From UBA2882 sp964619485 (lineage in GTDB: Bacteria; Bacillota; Clostridia; Lachnospirales; Lachnospiraceae): a stretch of DNA of 64,000 bases. The DNA lies in assembly GCA_964619485.1 (NCBI GenBank), contig CAZUCI010000001.1, forward strand, positions 53,894-117,893, read 5' to 3'. The first letter of the stretch is position 1. Each line of letters opens with the position of its first letter. Positions 54,286 through 62,783 of this stretch are shown here, one piece after another. Position numbers and translations under genes: made by a program. The notes beneath the pieces were generated by a model. The model was given only the letters and a program-made list of their open reading frames with translations, did no database searches and had not been told where the DNA came from.

Positions 54286-54507
54286 TCACGAATGTTTGTT
54301 TATAATAAATTATATCGATAAACAGAGCAATATTTGTAAAACAAAAAATAAGAAAATGAAATAATAGTTAAATTCTAATTTTTTTGTGAAAAGACAAAAA
54401 ATTCCTTCATTTTCTATGTACTTGTTCGGTTATTTCCTATATAATAGGTGTGTTTCTTAGACATAGCCCGAGGGCTGGTTATTAAGATAATAGTGGAGGA
54501 AATCAAA

Positions 54508-54852
54508 ATGGCAACAGTGGCAAAATCTAAAATTTTAAAAAAGGAAATTCTCTCTCAGTACAAGAGCATTCGTCAATTTGCTCTGGAGATGGAGATTCCT
54601 TACAGTACGTTAGTTACTGCATTGGATCGTGGTATTGAGGGGATGGCTTATGGAACTGTAATTCGTATTTGTGACAAGCTTCATTTAAATCCGGTTACAT
54701 TTAAGCCTCTTGAGGACACAACTGTGTCTGAACAGCTTCTGGAGAATGAAGTTATGGCATATTATGTCAGATTGAACCAGGATGGAAAGGATCTCATCTT
54801 AAGTCTGATGGATGATTTCGCAGAATTAAAGAAGTACAAGCTGAAACAATGA
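54508..54852 (+). CDS. Small XRE-like HTH regulator
   Basis: A 114-aa protein whose residues about 15-60 form a helix-turn-helix (SIRQFALEMEIPYSTLVTAL, then IRICDKLHLNP) of the XRE/Cro type. The C-terminal part is helical, perhaps for dimerization (LNQDGKDLILSLMDDFAELK). GGAGGA sits eight bases before ATG 54508. Its ATGA stop/start overlap with the following glf gene means coupled translation, so it may control the glf-CMP-sugar operon it heads. A TATAAT at 54440-54445 may be the promoter -10, but no good -35 is visible. Confidence 0.82.
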   Translation: MATVAKSKILKKEILSQYKSIRQFALEMEIPYSTLVTALDRGIEGMAYGTVIRICDKLHLNPVTFKPLEDTTVSEQLLENEVMAYYVRLNQDGKDLILSLMDDFAELKKYKLKQ

Positions 54853-55955
54853 GATATGATTTTTTAGTAGTTGGGGCAGGTCTTTTTGGTGCTGTTTTTG
54901 CACACGAGATGAAGAAGGCCGGCAGGTCATGCCTTGTGATTGATAAAAGAGATCATTTGGCAGGCAACATTTACACCAGAAATGAAAAGGGCATACAGGT
55001 ACATAAGTATGGCGCTCACATTTTCCATACTTCCGATGAGGAAGTGTGGAAGTATGTGAATTTTTTTGTGCGCTTTAATCATTATGTCAATTCTCCGATA
55101 GCAGTTTATAAAGATGAACTTTATAATCTGCCTTTTAATATGAACACTTTTTCAAAAATGTGGGATATTAAAACTCCGGCAGAGGCCAGAGCTGTCATAG
55201 ACAGACAAATAAAAGAAGCCGGAATCAACAATCCGGCCAATCTGGAAGAACAGGCAATTTCTCTTGTGGGAACAGACGTCTACGAGAAGCTTATAAAGGG
55301 ATATACTCAGAAGCAGTGGGGAAGAGACTGTAAAGAGCTTCCGGCTTTTATCATTAAGAGACTGCCACTCCGTTTTACTTTTGACAATAATTATTTTAAT
55401 GATCCATATCAGGGAATACCGGTCGGTGGTTACACACAGCTTGTGGAAAAACTGCTTGCGGACATTCCAGTGCTGTTGAATACGGATTATGAAAATTTTA
55501 GAAAAGAGTCAGAGGATACCTTTGACAAAATATTATATACAGGTATGATTGATGAGTATTATCACTATGAACTGGGAAAATTAGAATATCGTTCCCTGCG
55601 TTTTGAGGAGGAATATCTCCCCGATTGTGATAATTATCAGGGAAATGCAGTGGTTAATTATACCGATAGGGAAATACCTTTTACCAGAATCATTGAGCAT
55701 AAGCATTTTGAATTTGGTACAGGACATGGTACAATCATCACAAGAGAGTATCCTGCAGCCTGGAAACCGGGGGAAGAGCCATATTATCCGGTGAACAACG
55801 AAAGGAACAATGCACTTTTTGCCCGCTATCAGAAAAAGGCCTCAGCTGAGAAAAACGTCTTTTTCGGAGGAAGGCTTGGTCAATATCGTTATTATGACAT
55901 GGATAAGGTCATTCGCAGTGCACTTGATTTGGTAAAGGAGCTAAAAGATGAGTGA
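54849..55955 (+). CDS. glf: UDP-galactopyranose mutase, second copy
   Basis: A 368-aa paralogue of the gene at 21960, with the same family features: VGAGLFGAVFAHEM for FAD, IDKRDHLAGNIYT, YGAHIFHT, GYTQKQWGR, and the C-terminal GRLGQYRYYDMD. It shares most of its sequence with the first copy but carries many substitutions, so duplication or separate acquisition is old. It starts in the stop codon of the HTH gene and overlaps the next gene by 8 bases. Having its own operon suggests galactofuranose is used in a second glycan, perhaps on flagellin. Confidence 0.96.
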   Translation: MRYDFLVVGAGLFGAVFAHEMKKAGRSCLVIDKRDHLAGNIYTRNEKGIQVHKYGAHIFHTSDEEVWKYVNFFVRFNHYVNSPIAVYKDELYNLPFNMNTFSKMWDIKTPAEARAVIDRQIKEAGINNPANLEEQAISLVGTDVYEKLIKGYTQKQWGRDCKELPAFIIKRLPLRFTFDNNYFNDPYQGIPVGGYTQLVEKLLADIPVLLNTDYENFRKESEDTFDKILYTGMIDEYYHYELGKLEYRSLRFEEEYLPDCDNYQGNAVVNYTDREIPFTRIIEHKHFEFGTGHGTIITREYPAAWKPGEEPYYPVNNERNNALFARYQKKASAEKNVFFGGRLGQYRYYDMDKVIRSALDLVKELKDE

Positions 55956-56967
55956 TAAAAAAATACTGGCGTTGATTCCGGCCAGAAGCGGATCAAAAAG
56001 TGTTGTAAATAAAAATATCCGCCTGATTAATGGAAAGCCAATGATTGCCTATTCCATTGAACATGCAAAAAACAGTAAATATATTAACCGGATTATTGTG
56101 ACAACTGACAGTGAAGAGTATGCGGCGATTGCCAGAGAGTACGGCGCACAAACACCTTTTATCCGCCCGGCAGAATATGCAACGGACACGGCACTGGATA
56201 TTGATGTGTACAGACATGCATTAGAGTGGCTGCGGGATGAGGAAGGGTATGAGCCTGATATTGTGGTTCAGCTTCGTCCAACCTATCCTTATCGTAACCC
56301 GGAGGATATCGACCGGATGATTGAAATGATGCTTGAGGATGACTCTGTTGACGCGGTAAGAAGCGTGATGGAAAATGAAGTTGTCCCTCACAAAATGTGG
56401 TACGTGGCAGAGGATGGAACCATGGACCCGATTTTAAAGGACATTCCAGAAGCGTACAATATGCCAAGACAGCAGTTACCTAAGACTTACTATCAGAACG
56501 GCAATGTGGACCTGTTACGTCCTTCTAATATCTGGAATTATAATTCCATGACCGGTCGAAAAATCAAAGGCTACGTCATGAGTGAGATGTATGATGTGGA
56601 TACGGAGGCTGACTTTGCAAGAGTTGCAGAGTACATGAAGATAAAACAGGGCGGAAAGCTTTTTGTCTTTGATATCGACGGAGTAATTGCACTGAAGCGA
56701 GAGGATTTGGATTACGGACAGGCCATGCCAAATGAACGCATGATAAAAATCATCAATTCATTGTATGACATGGGAAATCGAATTGTTCTTTTTACAGCAA
56801 GAGGCTATGTTACAAAGATAGACTGGCGCCCAACCACAGAAAAGCAGATGAAGGATTGGGGCGTGAAGTACCACGAGCTCCATATGGGAAAACCCAACGC
56901 AGATTATTATGTTGATGACAAGTTCTTAGATTTGGACTTCCTGTATAAAGAGTTTGGAAAAGAGTAA
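55948..56967 (+). CDS. CMP-sugar synthetase fused to HAD-like domain
   Basis: A 339-aa fusion. Residues 1-230 match acylneuraminate/Kdo-type cytidylyltransferases (LALIPARSGSKSVVNKNI, VVQLRPTYPYR, YYQNGNVDLLR), which activate a nonulosonic or similar acidic sugar with CTP. Residues about 235-335 are a HAD-like domain (FVFDIDGVIA with the DxD pair, VLFTARGY). No sugar-acid synthase (NeuB/PseI/LegI-like) is in the window, so the substrate is made elsewhere or is a different sugar. It overlaps glf by 8 bases and ends convergently 7 bases from the next gene. Confidence 0.88.
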   Translation: MSDKKILALIPARSGSKSVVNKNIRLINGKPMIAYSIEHAKNSKYINRIIVTTDSEEYAAIAREYGAQTPFIRPAEYATDTALDIDVYRHALEWLRDEEGYEPDIVVQLRPTYPYRNPEDIDRMIEMMLEDDSVDAVRSVMENEVVPHKMWYVAEDGTMDPILKDIPEAYNMPRQQLPKTYYQNGNVDLLRPSNIWNYNSMTGRKIKGYVMSEMYDVDTEADFARVAEYMKIKQGGKLFVFDIDGVIALKREDLDYGQAMPNERMIKIINSLYDMGNRIVLFTARGYVTKIDWRPTTEKQMKDWGVKYHELHMGKPNADYYVDDKFLDLDFLYKEFGKE

Positions 56968-56974
56968 AATCCAC

Positions 56975-58279
56975 CTAACAATAGCTGTTAAACAGCATCC
57001 CGGTATAGGCACTTGTCATATATGGATTGGCAAAGCTCTTGCCGGGATTTTTGTAGGCAACCACAGTTTTGTCCACGTAGTTCATCGGATTCAAAGAAAC
57101 CTGATTGGACTTGCGGTATAAGGATTTTGTGAAATCATTAATATTGTTCAGAGTATTCTTGATATCTGTGTCATTTAAGGAAGCATTTAATGTTCCTTCA
57201 CTGATGGAAATCGTTCCGTCTTCGGTAACATCCAATCCAACGTTGCTTAGGGATGGAGCATAATTCCCGGCAATATGCCAGAGCTCACTGACTAACTGAT
57301 TGCTCTTCGGATGCTTTTGCGTATATTCCATGGCGGCTTTGATAAAATCATTGTATCCGCCTACCAGGGTGTGAAGATTTTCCTTTAAATTCTCTGTATC
57401 GGTTTTGATTCCAATCCGGGTGGTCATTCCCGCTTCAGGACTTAAGCCGTTCAGATTGATTTCAAACATATTATCAATAGTAAAAGAGTTGGCACCGGAA
57501 AAATAGGCATTGCCGTTGAGCGTAAATTCGGCATTGGAAGGAACTCTGGTCGTGGTACTGAGTCCGAAATAATCTACAGCACCGGCTGTTTTGCTGGTCT
57601 GGTTGTCTGATACGCTGAAGAAGGATGTCTTTCCGGTTGGGGCACCGCTTTTATCAGAAGCCAGCTTCAGAGTAGAATGTCCGCTGCCGTCCTCCAGGGT
57701 TTCGGCCTTTAGTCCAATATTAGCATTGTTAATCAGGCGGCTCAAACGATCCTGTACATCCTTGTTGGTATCTTCTGACTGAACCTGAAACTGAAATTCA
57801 TAGTTTAAATCGTTGATGCCAAGATCAAAGGAGTAGGTGTCGGGTCTTAACATAATCCTTGAATCTGAATTGAGAGCTTTACCCATGTTAACCTGAGGGG
57901 AAGCCAGAGAGTGCACCTCCAAAGAAAGCTCTGGGGCATTGGGTGCATCAGCAGCATCGCCGATGTAGTTTGCAGTCGCAATGGACTCATCGGTAGAATA
58001 GGCTGTTTTCTTATTTAAAAGAGAAGTCTCATCCATCCCGCCGAGGGATGCGATAGTGCTTTGCAAGGCCCTTGCGTCTTCCTTCAGACCAATGGCATAG
58101 GCCTTTGACTCTTTGCTGTCATCTAAAAGGAACAGGGGGGATTCTTTATTAATTTTGACAATGGAATTATAGATACCGCGAAGCTCGCTTTTCTTATGAG
58201 TATCCAGAGAAGTGATACTCTTTGGCGCGTATGCGGTAAGATAATGATTGTACACAGTAAGTGCAGAAAGATTAGCCAT
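56975..58279 (-). CDS. Divergent FliD-like flagellar protein
   Basis: A 434-aa protein on the minus strand after AAAGGAGGGGG. The C-terminal half resembles FliD_C (INLNGLSPEAGMTTRIGIKT, then LKENLHTLVGGYNDFIKAAM, NVGLDVTEDGTISI). It lacks the usual FliD N-terminus (no SGLD-type motif) and instead starts MANLSALTVYNHYLTAYAPK. The SxTxxxN-rich outer domain is similar in feel to hook-associated proteins. So it may be a second cap or another extracellular flagellar part, but it could also be unrelated in function. It is far from the flagellar operon, with glycan genes between. Confidence 0.6.
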   Translation of the reverse strand: MANLSALTVYNHYLTAYAPKSITSLDTHKKSELRGIYNSIVKINKESPLFLLDDSKESKAYAIGLKEDARALQSTIASLGGMDETSLLNKKTAYSTDESIATANYIGDAADAPNAPELSLEVHSLASPQVNMGKALNSDSRIMLRPDTYSFDLGINDLNYEFQFQVQSEDTNKDVQDRLSRLINNANIGLKAETLEDGSGHSTLKLASDKSGAPTGKTSFFSVSDNQTSKTAGAVDYFGLSTTTRVPSNAEFTLNGNAYFSGANSFTIDNMFEINLNGLSPEAGMTTRIGIKTDTENLKENLHTLVGGYNDFIKAAMEYTQKHPKSNQLVSELWHIAGNYAPSLSNVGLDVTEDGTISISEGTLNASLNDTDIKNTLNNINDFTKSLYRKSNQVSLNPMNYVDKTVVAYKNPGKSFANPYMTSAYTGMLFNSYC

Positions 58280-58492
58280 GTCGCCCCCTCCTTTCTTCCT
58301 TGATCGAATAGACAGTTAAGACAAATCCGTTGTCCTTGTCCGGGCGTTACTTATAAAGCTTCTTATTAATAGACACAAAAAACCTATTTTTATATATTGA
58401 TAATAACATGCCGATGTGACAAATACAATAGGATTATAAAGAAAAAGCAGGAAAAAAGACACAAAAAAAACACAATTTTTATCGCCTTTTTG

Positions 58493-58521
58493 TTGACGGA
58501 GCAGATTTCTTATGATATAGT
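58493..58521 (+). promoter_or_regulatory. Distal promoter of the rpmG-secE-nusG operon
   Basis: TTGACG at 58493-58498, 17-bp spacer and TATAGT at 58516-58521. The 58280-58492 stretch before it is AT-rich with no gene seen. Confidence 0.7.
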
Positions 58522-58596
58522 TGACAAGCGAGTAAGAGATTTAGCTCTTTTTTTTATGCCAAAAAACGCATTTTTTATTGGAAGAGAAGAAGTCTC

Positions 58597-58624
58597 TTGA
58601 CACATATATAATAGGTAATATTAT
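58597..58624 (+). promoter_or_regulatory. Proximal promoter of rpmG
   Basis: TTGACA at 58597-58602, a 16-bp spacer and TATTAT at 58619-58624. It is close to the start codon (58643), so the leader would be very short. Confidence 0.55.
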
Positions 58625-58642
58625 CACGCGGAGGTGGAAAGA

Positions 58643-58792
58643 ATGCGTACAAAAATTACATTAGCATGTACAGAGTGCAAAAACCGTAATTATAACTTAA
58701 CAAAGGATAAAAAGACACATCCAGACAGAATGGAAACAAAGAAATATTGTAGATTCTGCAAAACTCACACATTACACAAAGAAACCAAGTAA
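58643..58792 (+). CDS. rpmG: 50S ribosomal protein L33
   Basis: A 49-aa ribosomal protein of the large subunit. MRTKITLACTECKNRNY and the second pair (CRFC) give two CxxC motifs, Cys9/12 and Cys36/39, so this is the zinc-binding form. GGAGGTGG lies before the ATG. It heads the usual rpmG-secE-nusG order. Confidence 0.96.
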   Translation: MRTKITLACTECKNRNYNLTKDKKTHPDRMETKKYCRFCKTHTLHKETK

Positions 58793-58819
58793 TACCGTAT
58801 AAAGTAAGGAAGTGAAGAT

Positions 58820-59029
58820 ATGGGAGAAACAAACAGTAACGTAAAACAATCTAAACTGGGCAACTTCTTTAAGGGCTTAAGCGCTGAATTTAAGAAGATT
58901 ATTTGGCCAGACAGAACTACTCTGTTAAAACAGACTGTCACAGTTACAGCAATTTCCGTTGTTTTAGGACTTCTTATTGCCTTGATCGATACAATCGTTC
59001 AGTACGGTGTGAACTTCTTGACAATGTAA
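58820..59029 (+). CDS. secE: Preprotein translocase subunit SecE
   Basis: A 69-aa single-span membrane protein that clamps SecY in the translocon. It has the short Gram-positive form: FFKGLSAEFKKIIWPDR (amphipathic helix) followed by one TM helix (about 38-66). The start follows AAGGAAGTGAAG. nusG follows after 18 bases. Confidence 0.95.
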   Translation: MGETNSNVKQSKLGNFFKGLSAEFKKIIWPDRTTLLKQTVTVTAISVVLGLLIALIDTIVQYGVNFLTM

Positions 59030-59047
59030 GAGTGAGGGTAAAAAAGC

Positions 59048-59563
59048 ATGGCAGAAGCAAATTGGTATGTAGTTCATACCTATTCAGGGTATGAAAACAA
59101 AGTAAAAGCCAATATTGAGAAGACCATTGAAAACCGTCATCTGGAAGAGGAAATCTTGGAAGTAAGAGTTCCGATGCAGGATGTTGTTGAGGTCAAAAAT
59201 GGGGCAAAGAAAACTGTTCAGAAGAAATTATTCCCTGGATATGTTTTACTCAATATGGTTATGAATGATGACACCTGGTATGTCGTAAGAAATACAAGAG
59301 GTGTTACTGGATTCGTAGGACCGGGAAGTAAACCGGTACCACTTTCAGAAGCAGAGATGAAGCCACTCGGAATTCGTGTTGACAATGTTTCTGTTGACTT
59401 TGAAGAGGGCGATACCATTGCAGTTGTTGCCGGCGTTTGGAAAGATACTGTTGGCGTGGTTCAGAAAATGGACTTTGGCAAGCAGACAGCTACTATCAAC
59501 GTGGAAATGTTTGGTAGAGAGACACCGGTCGAAATCAGCTTCGCAGAGGTGCGCAAAATGTAA
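59048..59563 (+). CDS. nusG: Transcription antitermination factor NusG
   Basis: A 171-aa factor that binds RNA polymerase and affects pausing and termination. The NGN domain begins AEANWYVVHTYSGYENKV and has KLFPGYVLLNM. The KOW motif (FEEGDTIAVVAGVWKDTVG) is in the C-terminal domain. Length and neighbours are standard. Confidence 0.97.
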   Translation: MAEANWYVVHTYSGYENKVKANIEKTIENRHLEEEILEVRVPMQDVVEVKNGAKKTVQKKLFPGYVLLNMVMNDDTWYVVRNTRGVTGFVGPGSKPVPLSEAEMKPLGIRVDNVSVDFEEGDTIAVVAGVWKDTVGVVQKMDFGKQTATINVEMFGRETPVEISFAEVRKM

Positions 59564-59663
59564 TTATTAGTTGCTTTTTTGAGCAATTGGTAATATAGTA
59601 ACAATTGATGTTCATAGGATGCAATCCGTTCTTATAGATAAGAAGAGTTTCATATTATGAACT

Positions 59664-59689
59664 GTGGGAGGGTTTCTTCGACCCGCCAN
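59664..59689 (+). promoter_or_regulatory. Possible truncated L1-type site before an assembly gap
   Basis: TGTGGGAGGG...GACCCGCCA runs up to the N-run at 59690-59699. It resembles the left part of the site before rplA, and the missing bases could hold the closing CTACCAC. The rest of 59570-59926 shows no gene. Confidence 0.4.
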
Positions 59690-59699
59690 NNNNNNNNNA
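59690..59699. other. Assembly gap (10 N) in the nusG-rplK intergenic region
   Basis: Ten N in a row. It interrupts a repeat-like leader in which GTGGGAG occurs both before (59665) and after (59856) the gap. Confidence 0.95.
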
Positions 59700-59855
59700 G
59701 AAGTGAGAAAAATGGTTTAAATATGTTTTTCCAGATATGATATTGTTATAGGAAGTTCTTGCGGGCAGTTACCCTGTCATGGATATATCCTGTGAGAATG
59801 TTTCTATGAAAATATAGTAACTTTATAAGTAGTCTGTAGAAGCATTCTACGGGCT

Positions 59856-59887
59856 GTGGGAGCAGAAGAAATTTTGCGCCATACCAC
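59856..59887 (+). promoter_or_regulatory. Putative L1-binding leader site of rplK
   Basis: GTGGGAG at 59856-59862 and CCATACCAC at 59879-59887 resemble the two strands of the L1-stalk base of 23S rRNA. A GGAGGT ribosome binding site follows before rplK. Confidence 0.45.
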
Positions 59888-59926
59888 GATGCAAGGAAAT
59901 TTGCATTATAATTAGGAGGTGCCATT

Positions 59927-60352
59927 ATGGCAAAGAAAGTAGAAGGATACATTAAGTTACAGATCCCTGCTGGTAAAGCTACACCAGCACCACCAGTTGG
60001 TCCTGCACTTGGACAGCATGGTGTAAACATTGTTGAATTTACAAAACAGTTCAACGCTAAGACAGCAGATCAGGGAGATATGATTATCCCTGTAGTAATC
60101 ACTGTTTACGCAGACAGAAGTTTCAGTTTTGTTACCAAAACTCCACCTGCTGCAGTTCTTTTAAAGAAAGCCTGCAACATCAAATCTGGTTCCGCAACAC
60201 CTAACAAGGCTAAAGTTGCAACTATTTCTAAAGCAGACCTTCAGAAAATCGCTGAGACAAAGATGCCTGACTTAAATGCAGCAAATCTTGACGCAGCTAT
60301 GAGTATGATCGCTGGTACTGCAAGAAGTATGGGAATCAAAGTAGAAGAGTAA
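59927..60352 (+). CDS. rplK: 50S ribosomal protein L11
   Basis: A 141-aa protein of the GTPase-associated centre. It has the L11 N-terminus (YIKLQIPAGKATPAPPVGPA, LGQHGVNI) and the RNA-binding C-terminal domain. Codon use is strongly biased, as expected. rplA follows after 58 bases holding a probable L1 regulatory site. Confidence 0.98.
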   Translation: MAKKVEGYIKLQIPAGKATPAPPVGPALGQHGVNIVEFTKQFNAKTADQGDMIIPVVITVYADRSFSFVTKTPPAAVLLKKACNIKSGSATPNKAKVATISKADLQKIAETKMPDLNAANLDAAMSMIAGTARSMGIKVEE

Positions 60353-60360
60353 AAAGAGAC

Positions 60361-60395
60361 GTGGGAGGAGCTTTTGATGGCCCCGCCACTACCAC
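60361..60395 (+). promoter_or_regulatory. Putative L1-binding site in the rplK-rplA spacer
   Basis: GTGGGAGGAGCTTTTGAT then GGCC...CACTACCAC at 60379-60395. This closely follows the order of the 23S rRNA L1-stalk sequence (GTGGGAGGCTTTGA ... ATACCAC). AAGGAGGT follows at 60396-60403. L1 feedback on its own operon is known in bacteria. Confidence 0.55.
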
Positions 60396-60410
60396 AAGGA
60401 GGTAAACGAA

Positions 60411-61100
60411 ATGAAACATGGTAAAAAATATAGCGATGCTGCAAAAGCAATCAATCGTGCTACCCAGTACGAGCCAGCTGAAGCAATCGCACTTGCAAAA
60501 AAATCCGCTACCGCTAAATTTGATGAGACTATTGAAGCTCACATCAGAACAGGCTGCGATGGCCGTCATGCAGATCAGCAGATCCGTGGCGCAGTTGTAT
60601 TACCAAACGGAACTGGTAAAACTGTAAAGGTTTTAGTTTTCGCTAAAGGTGATAAGGTTAATGAAGCAGAAGCTGCTGGAGCAGATTTTGTTGGTGGAGA
60701 TGAGTTAATTCCAAAGATCCAGAATGAAGGATGGTTAGACTTCGACGTTGTTGTTGCTACTCCTGATATGATGGGTGTTGTTGGACGTCTTGGTAAAGTT
60801 TTAGGACCTAAAGGTTTAATGCCAAACCCTAAAGCTGGTACAGTAACAATGGACGTTACAAAAGCAATCAACGATATCAAAGCTGGTAAAATTGAGTACA
60901 GACTTGATAAATCCAATATCATTCATGTTCCTGTAGGAAAAGCTTCCTTTACAGAGGAGCAGTTAGCACAGAACTTTGGTGCTATCATGGATGCTATCGT
61001 GAAAGCAAAACCAAGCACTTTGAAAGGTCAGTATTTAAAGAGCATTTCTTTAGCTCCTACAATGGGACCTGGTGTAAAGGTCAGCACAGCAAAATACTAA
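60411..61100 (+). CDS. rplA: 50S ribosomal protein L1
   Basis: A 229-aa protein of the L1 stalk, which also represses its own mRNA. MKHGKKYSDAAKAIN, VVLPNGTGKTVKVLVFA and GPKGLMPNPKAGTV are family signatures. It follows the putative L1 site by 15 bases and is followed by a strong terminator, so the rplJ-rplL unit is transcribed separately. Confidence 0.98.
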   Translation: MKHGKKYSDAAKAINRATQYEPAEAIALAKKSATAKFDETIEAHIRTGCDGRHADQQIRGAVVLPNGTGKTVKVLVFAKGDKVNEAEAAGADFVGGDELIPKIQNEGWLDFDVVVATPDMMGVVGRLGKVLGPKGLMPNPKAGTVTMDVTKAINDIKAGKIEYRLDKSNIIHVPVGKASFTEEQLAQNFGAIMDAIVKAKPSTLKGQYLKSISLAPTMGPGVKVSTAKY

Positions 61101-61126
61101 TTTTGTTTGATAATGTATGCTATAAT

Positions 61127-61158
61127 AAAAGGACATGGTCGATGACCATGTCCTTTTT
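61127..61158 (+). terminator. Strong terminator after rplA
   Basis: A 14-bp perfect stem (AAAAGGACATGGTC and its complement) around a GAT loop, ending in a T-run. Confidence 0.95.
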
Positions 61159-61233
61159 GATGATTTATAGTGCTCTGTTTGTGAAGAACGCGCAGAAACT
61201 GTAGATTTGTAGTGTTCTGCATGGGAGGGATGT

Positions 61234-62505
61234 ATGAGAAGGAGAATTTGTCTTTTTTTAATAGTGCTGTCAGGTGTACTAACTGTTGGGGGAGCCGGGA
61301 TTGCAGCCACATATCTTTTTCAGCAGAGGCAGGTGAAGGCTGAATGGGAAAGTGAACTGGCAAAACAACAGGTGCTGGAACAGCAGGAAGCGAAGCAGCA
61401 GCAACTCCTGAAACAGCAGGAGCTGGAACAACAGAAATTGGAAGAGCATGAACTGACAAAACAGCAGGAAGCAGAGCAACAGGAATCAGAACAGCAGCTG
61501 ACAGGAAATGATCTCCAACAGGGAAATGTGGAGGAAAATGTTCAGGTTCTGGAAGATGTTTCACTTGTTTTTGGCGGAGATGTGTGCTTTCATGACGATT
61601 ATGCAAATATGAACTCACTTCGTGCAAGAGGTGGTAAAATAGATTCCTCTATTTCAACAGCACTTCTGGATACAATGAAGAAGGCAGACATTTGTATGGT
61701 AAATAATGAGTTTACCTACTCTGACCGGGGGACACCTTTGGAAGAGAAGCTTTTCACGTTCCGAAGCAAGCCTTCCAATGTACAGCTGCTTGGAGAAATG
61801 GGGGTTGATATAGTTTCACTTGCTAATAATCATGTTTATGATTATGGGGAGGATGCACTTCTGGATACCATGGACACTTTGAAAAATGCAGGCATTCCAT
61901 ATGTTGGCGCAGGAAGAAATCTGGATGAGGCAGGCTCACCTCATGTTTTTGAGGTAAAGGGAAGAAAAATTGCAATTATATCAGCTACCCAGGTGGAACG
62001 AAATGATGTACCGGATACCAAAGGTGCTACAGAGGTGACAGCCGGTACCTTCCGCTGCTTTACAGAAGCGGAGTTCCAAAGGCTGACAGAGGCTGTAACA
62101 AAAGCAAAAGAGGAAAACGATCTGGTTGCAGTTTACATACACTGGGGATCTGAAAATACTGACGAACTGGACTGGGCACAAAACTGGCAGGCACCAAAGC
62201 TTGCAGAGGCGGGCGCGGATTTGATTGTGGGCGATCATCCTCATGTTTTACAGGGAATCGACAGGATTAACGGGACACCGGTCTTTTACAGTATGGGAAA
62301 TTTCTGGTTTAATTCAAAGACGATGGATACAGGACTTTTAAAAGTGGATTTCCTGACGGACGGCTCTTTAAAATGTCAGCTTATACCGGCAATTCAGCAC
62401 GACTGCCGCACAGACGAGGCAACAGGAACGGAAAAACAGAGAATCCTTCAATATCTGCAAAGCATTTCACCGAATGTAATCATTGATTCCGAAGGAAATA
62501 TCTGA
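61234..62505 (+). CDS. CapA-like (poly-gamma-glutamate type) metallophosphatase
   Basis: A 423-aa exported or membrane-anchored protein. It has a signal sequence or TM helix (about 5-28), a Gln/Glu-rich coiled-coil linker (about 35-90, many QQ and EQ repeats), then the CapA fold: FGGDVCFHDDY, VNNEFTYSDRG, VSLANNHVYDYG, VYIHWGSENTDE, and GDHPHVLQGI, which supply metal ligands. PGA_cap proteins take part in poly-gamma-glutamate or other envelope polymer metabolism; the substrate here is unknown. It sits alone between the rplA terminator and the L10 leader and starts after GGGAGGGATGT. It is not part of the normal ribosomal gene order. Confidence 0.9.
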   Translation: MRRRICLFLIVLSGVLTVGGAGIAATYLFQQRQVKAEWESELAKQQVLEQQEAKQQQLLKQQELEQQKLEEHELTKQQEAEQQESEQQLTGNDLQQGNVEENVQVLEDVSLVFGGDVCFHDDYANMNSLRARGGKIDSSISTALLDTMKKADICMVNNEFTYSDRGTPLEEKLFTFRSKPSNVQLLGEMGVDIVSLANNHVYDYGEDALLDTMDTLKNAGIPYVGAGRNLDEAGSPHVFEVKGRKIAIISATQVERNDVPDTKGATEVTAGTFRCFTEAEFQRLTEAVTKAKEENDLVAVYIHWGSENTDELDWAQNWQAPKLAEAGADLIVGDHPHVLQGIDRINGTPVFYSMGNFWFNSKTMDTGLLKVDFLTDGSLKCQLIPAIQHDCRTDEATGTEKQRILQYLQSISPNVIIDSEGNI

Positions 62506-62562
62506 CGGAAATATTAAGAAAAAACACTAACGAAAATATTATGAAAATATTAAGAAAAGCAG

Positions 62563-62591
62563 TTGACACCACCTGGACAGCATGTTATATT
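62563..62591 (+). promoter_or_regulatory. Promoter of the rplJ-rplL operon
   Basis: A consensus TTGACA at 62563-62568, a 17-bp spacer and TATATT at 62586-62591, placed just before the L10 leader. Confidence 0.8.
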
Positions 62592-62613
62592 AACAAAGGT
62601 TATTAAAACCATT

Positions 62614-62716
62614 GCCGAAGACAGTAGGTGCCAGATTCTGGCATAAGAATATCGCCTACCGAGGACAGAAAGAGTATGTTATGACTTTTTGCCTTCCGGT
62701 CTTCCGGGAGGCTTTT
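62614..62716 (+). ncRNA. Ribosomal L10 leader with terminator
   Basis: GCCGAAGACAGTAGGTG and CGCCTACCGAGGACAG pair over the AGGTG/CGCCT core, the conserved feature of the L10 leader, which binds L10(L12)4. A terminator hairpin follows (62691-62712, arms GCCTTCCGG/CCGGGAGGC) with TTTT, suggesting attenuation. It lies between the promoter and rplJ. Confidence 0.85.
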
Positions 62717-62783
62717 CATATGTGTTCTTCATGGAACCAGTGATACTCCTGTCGGCAACAAAATCTATAAGGAGGTAACAAAA

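Noticed and set aside
58280..58492. Sigma-28 promoter on the minus strand for the FliD-like gene
   Set aside because: A GGCGATAA-like box exists near 58477 but has no TAAA at proper distance and lies about 200 bases from the start.
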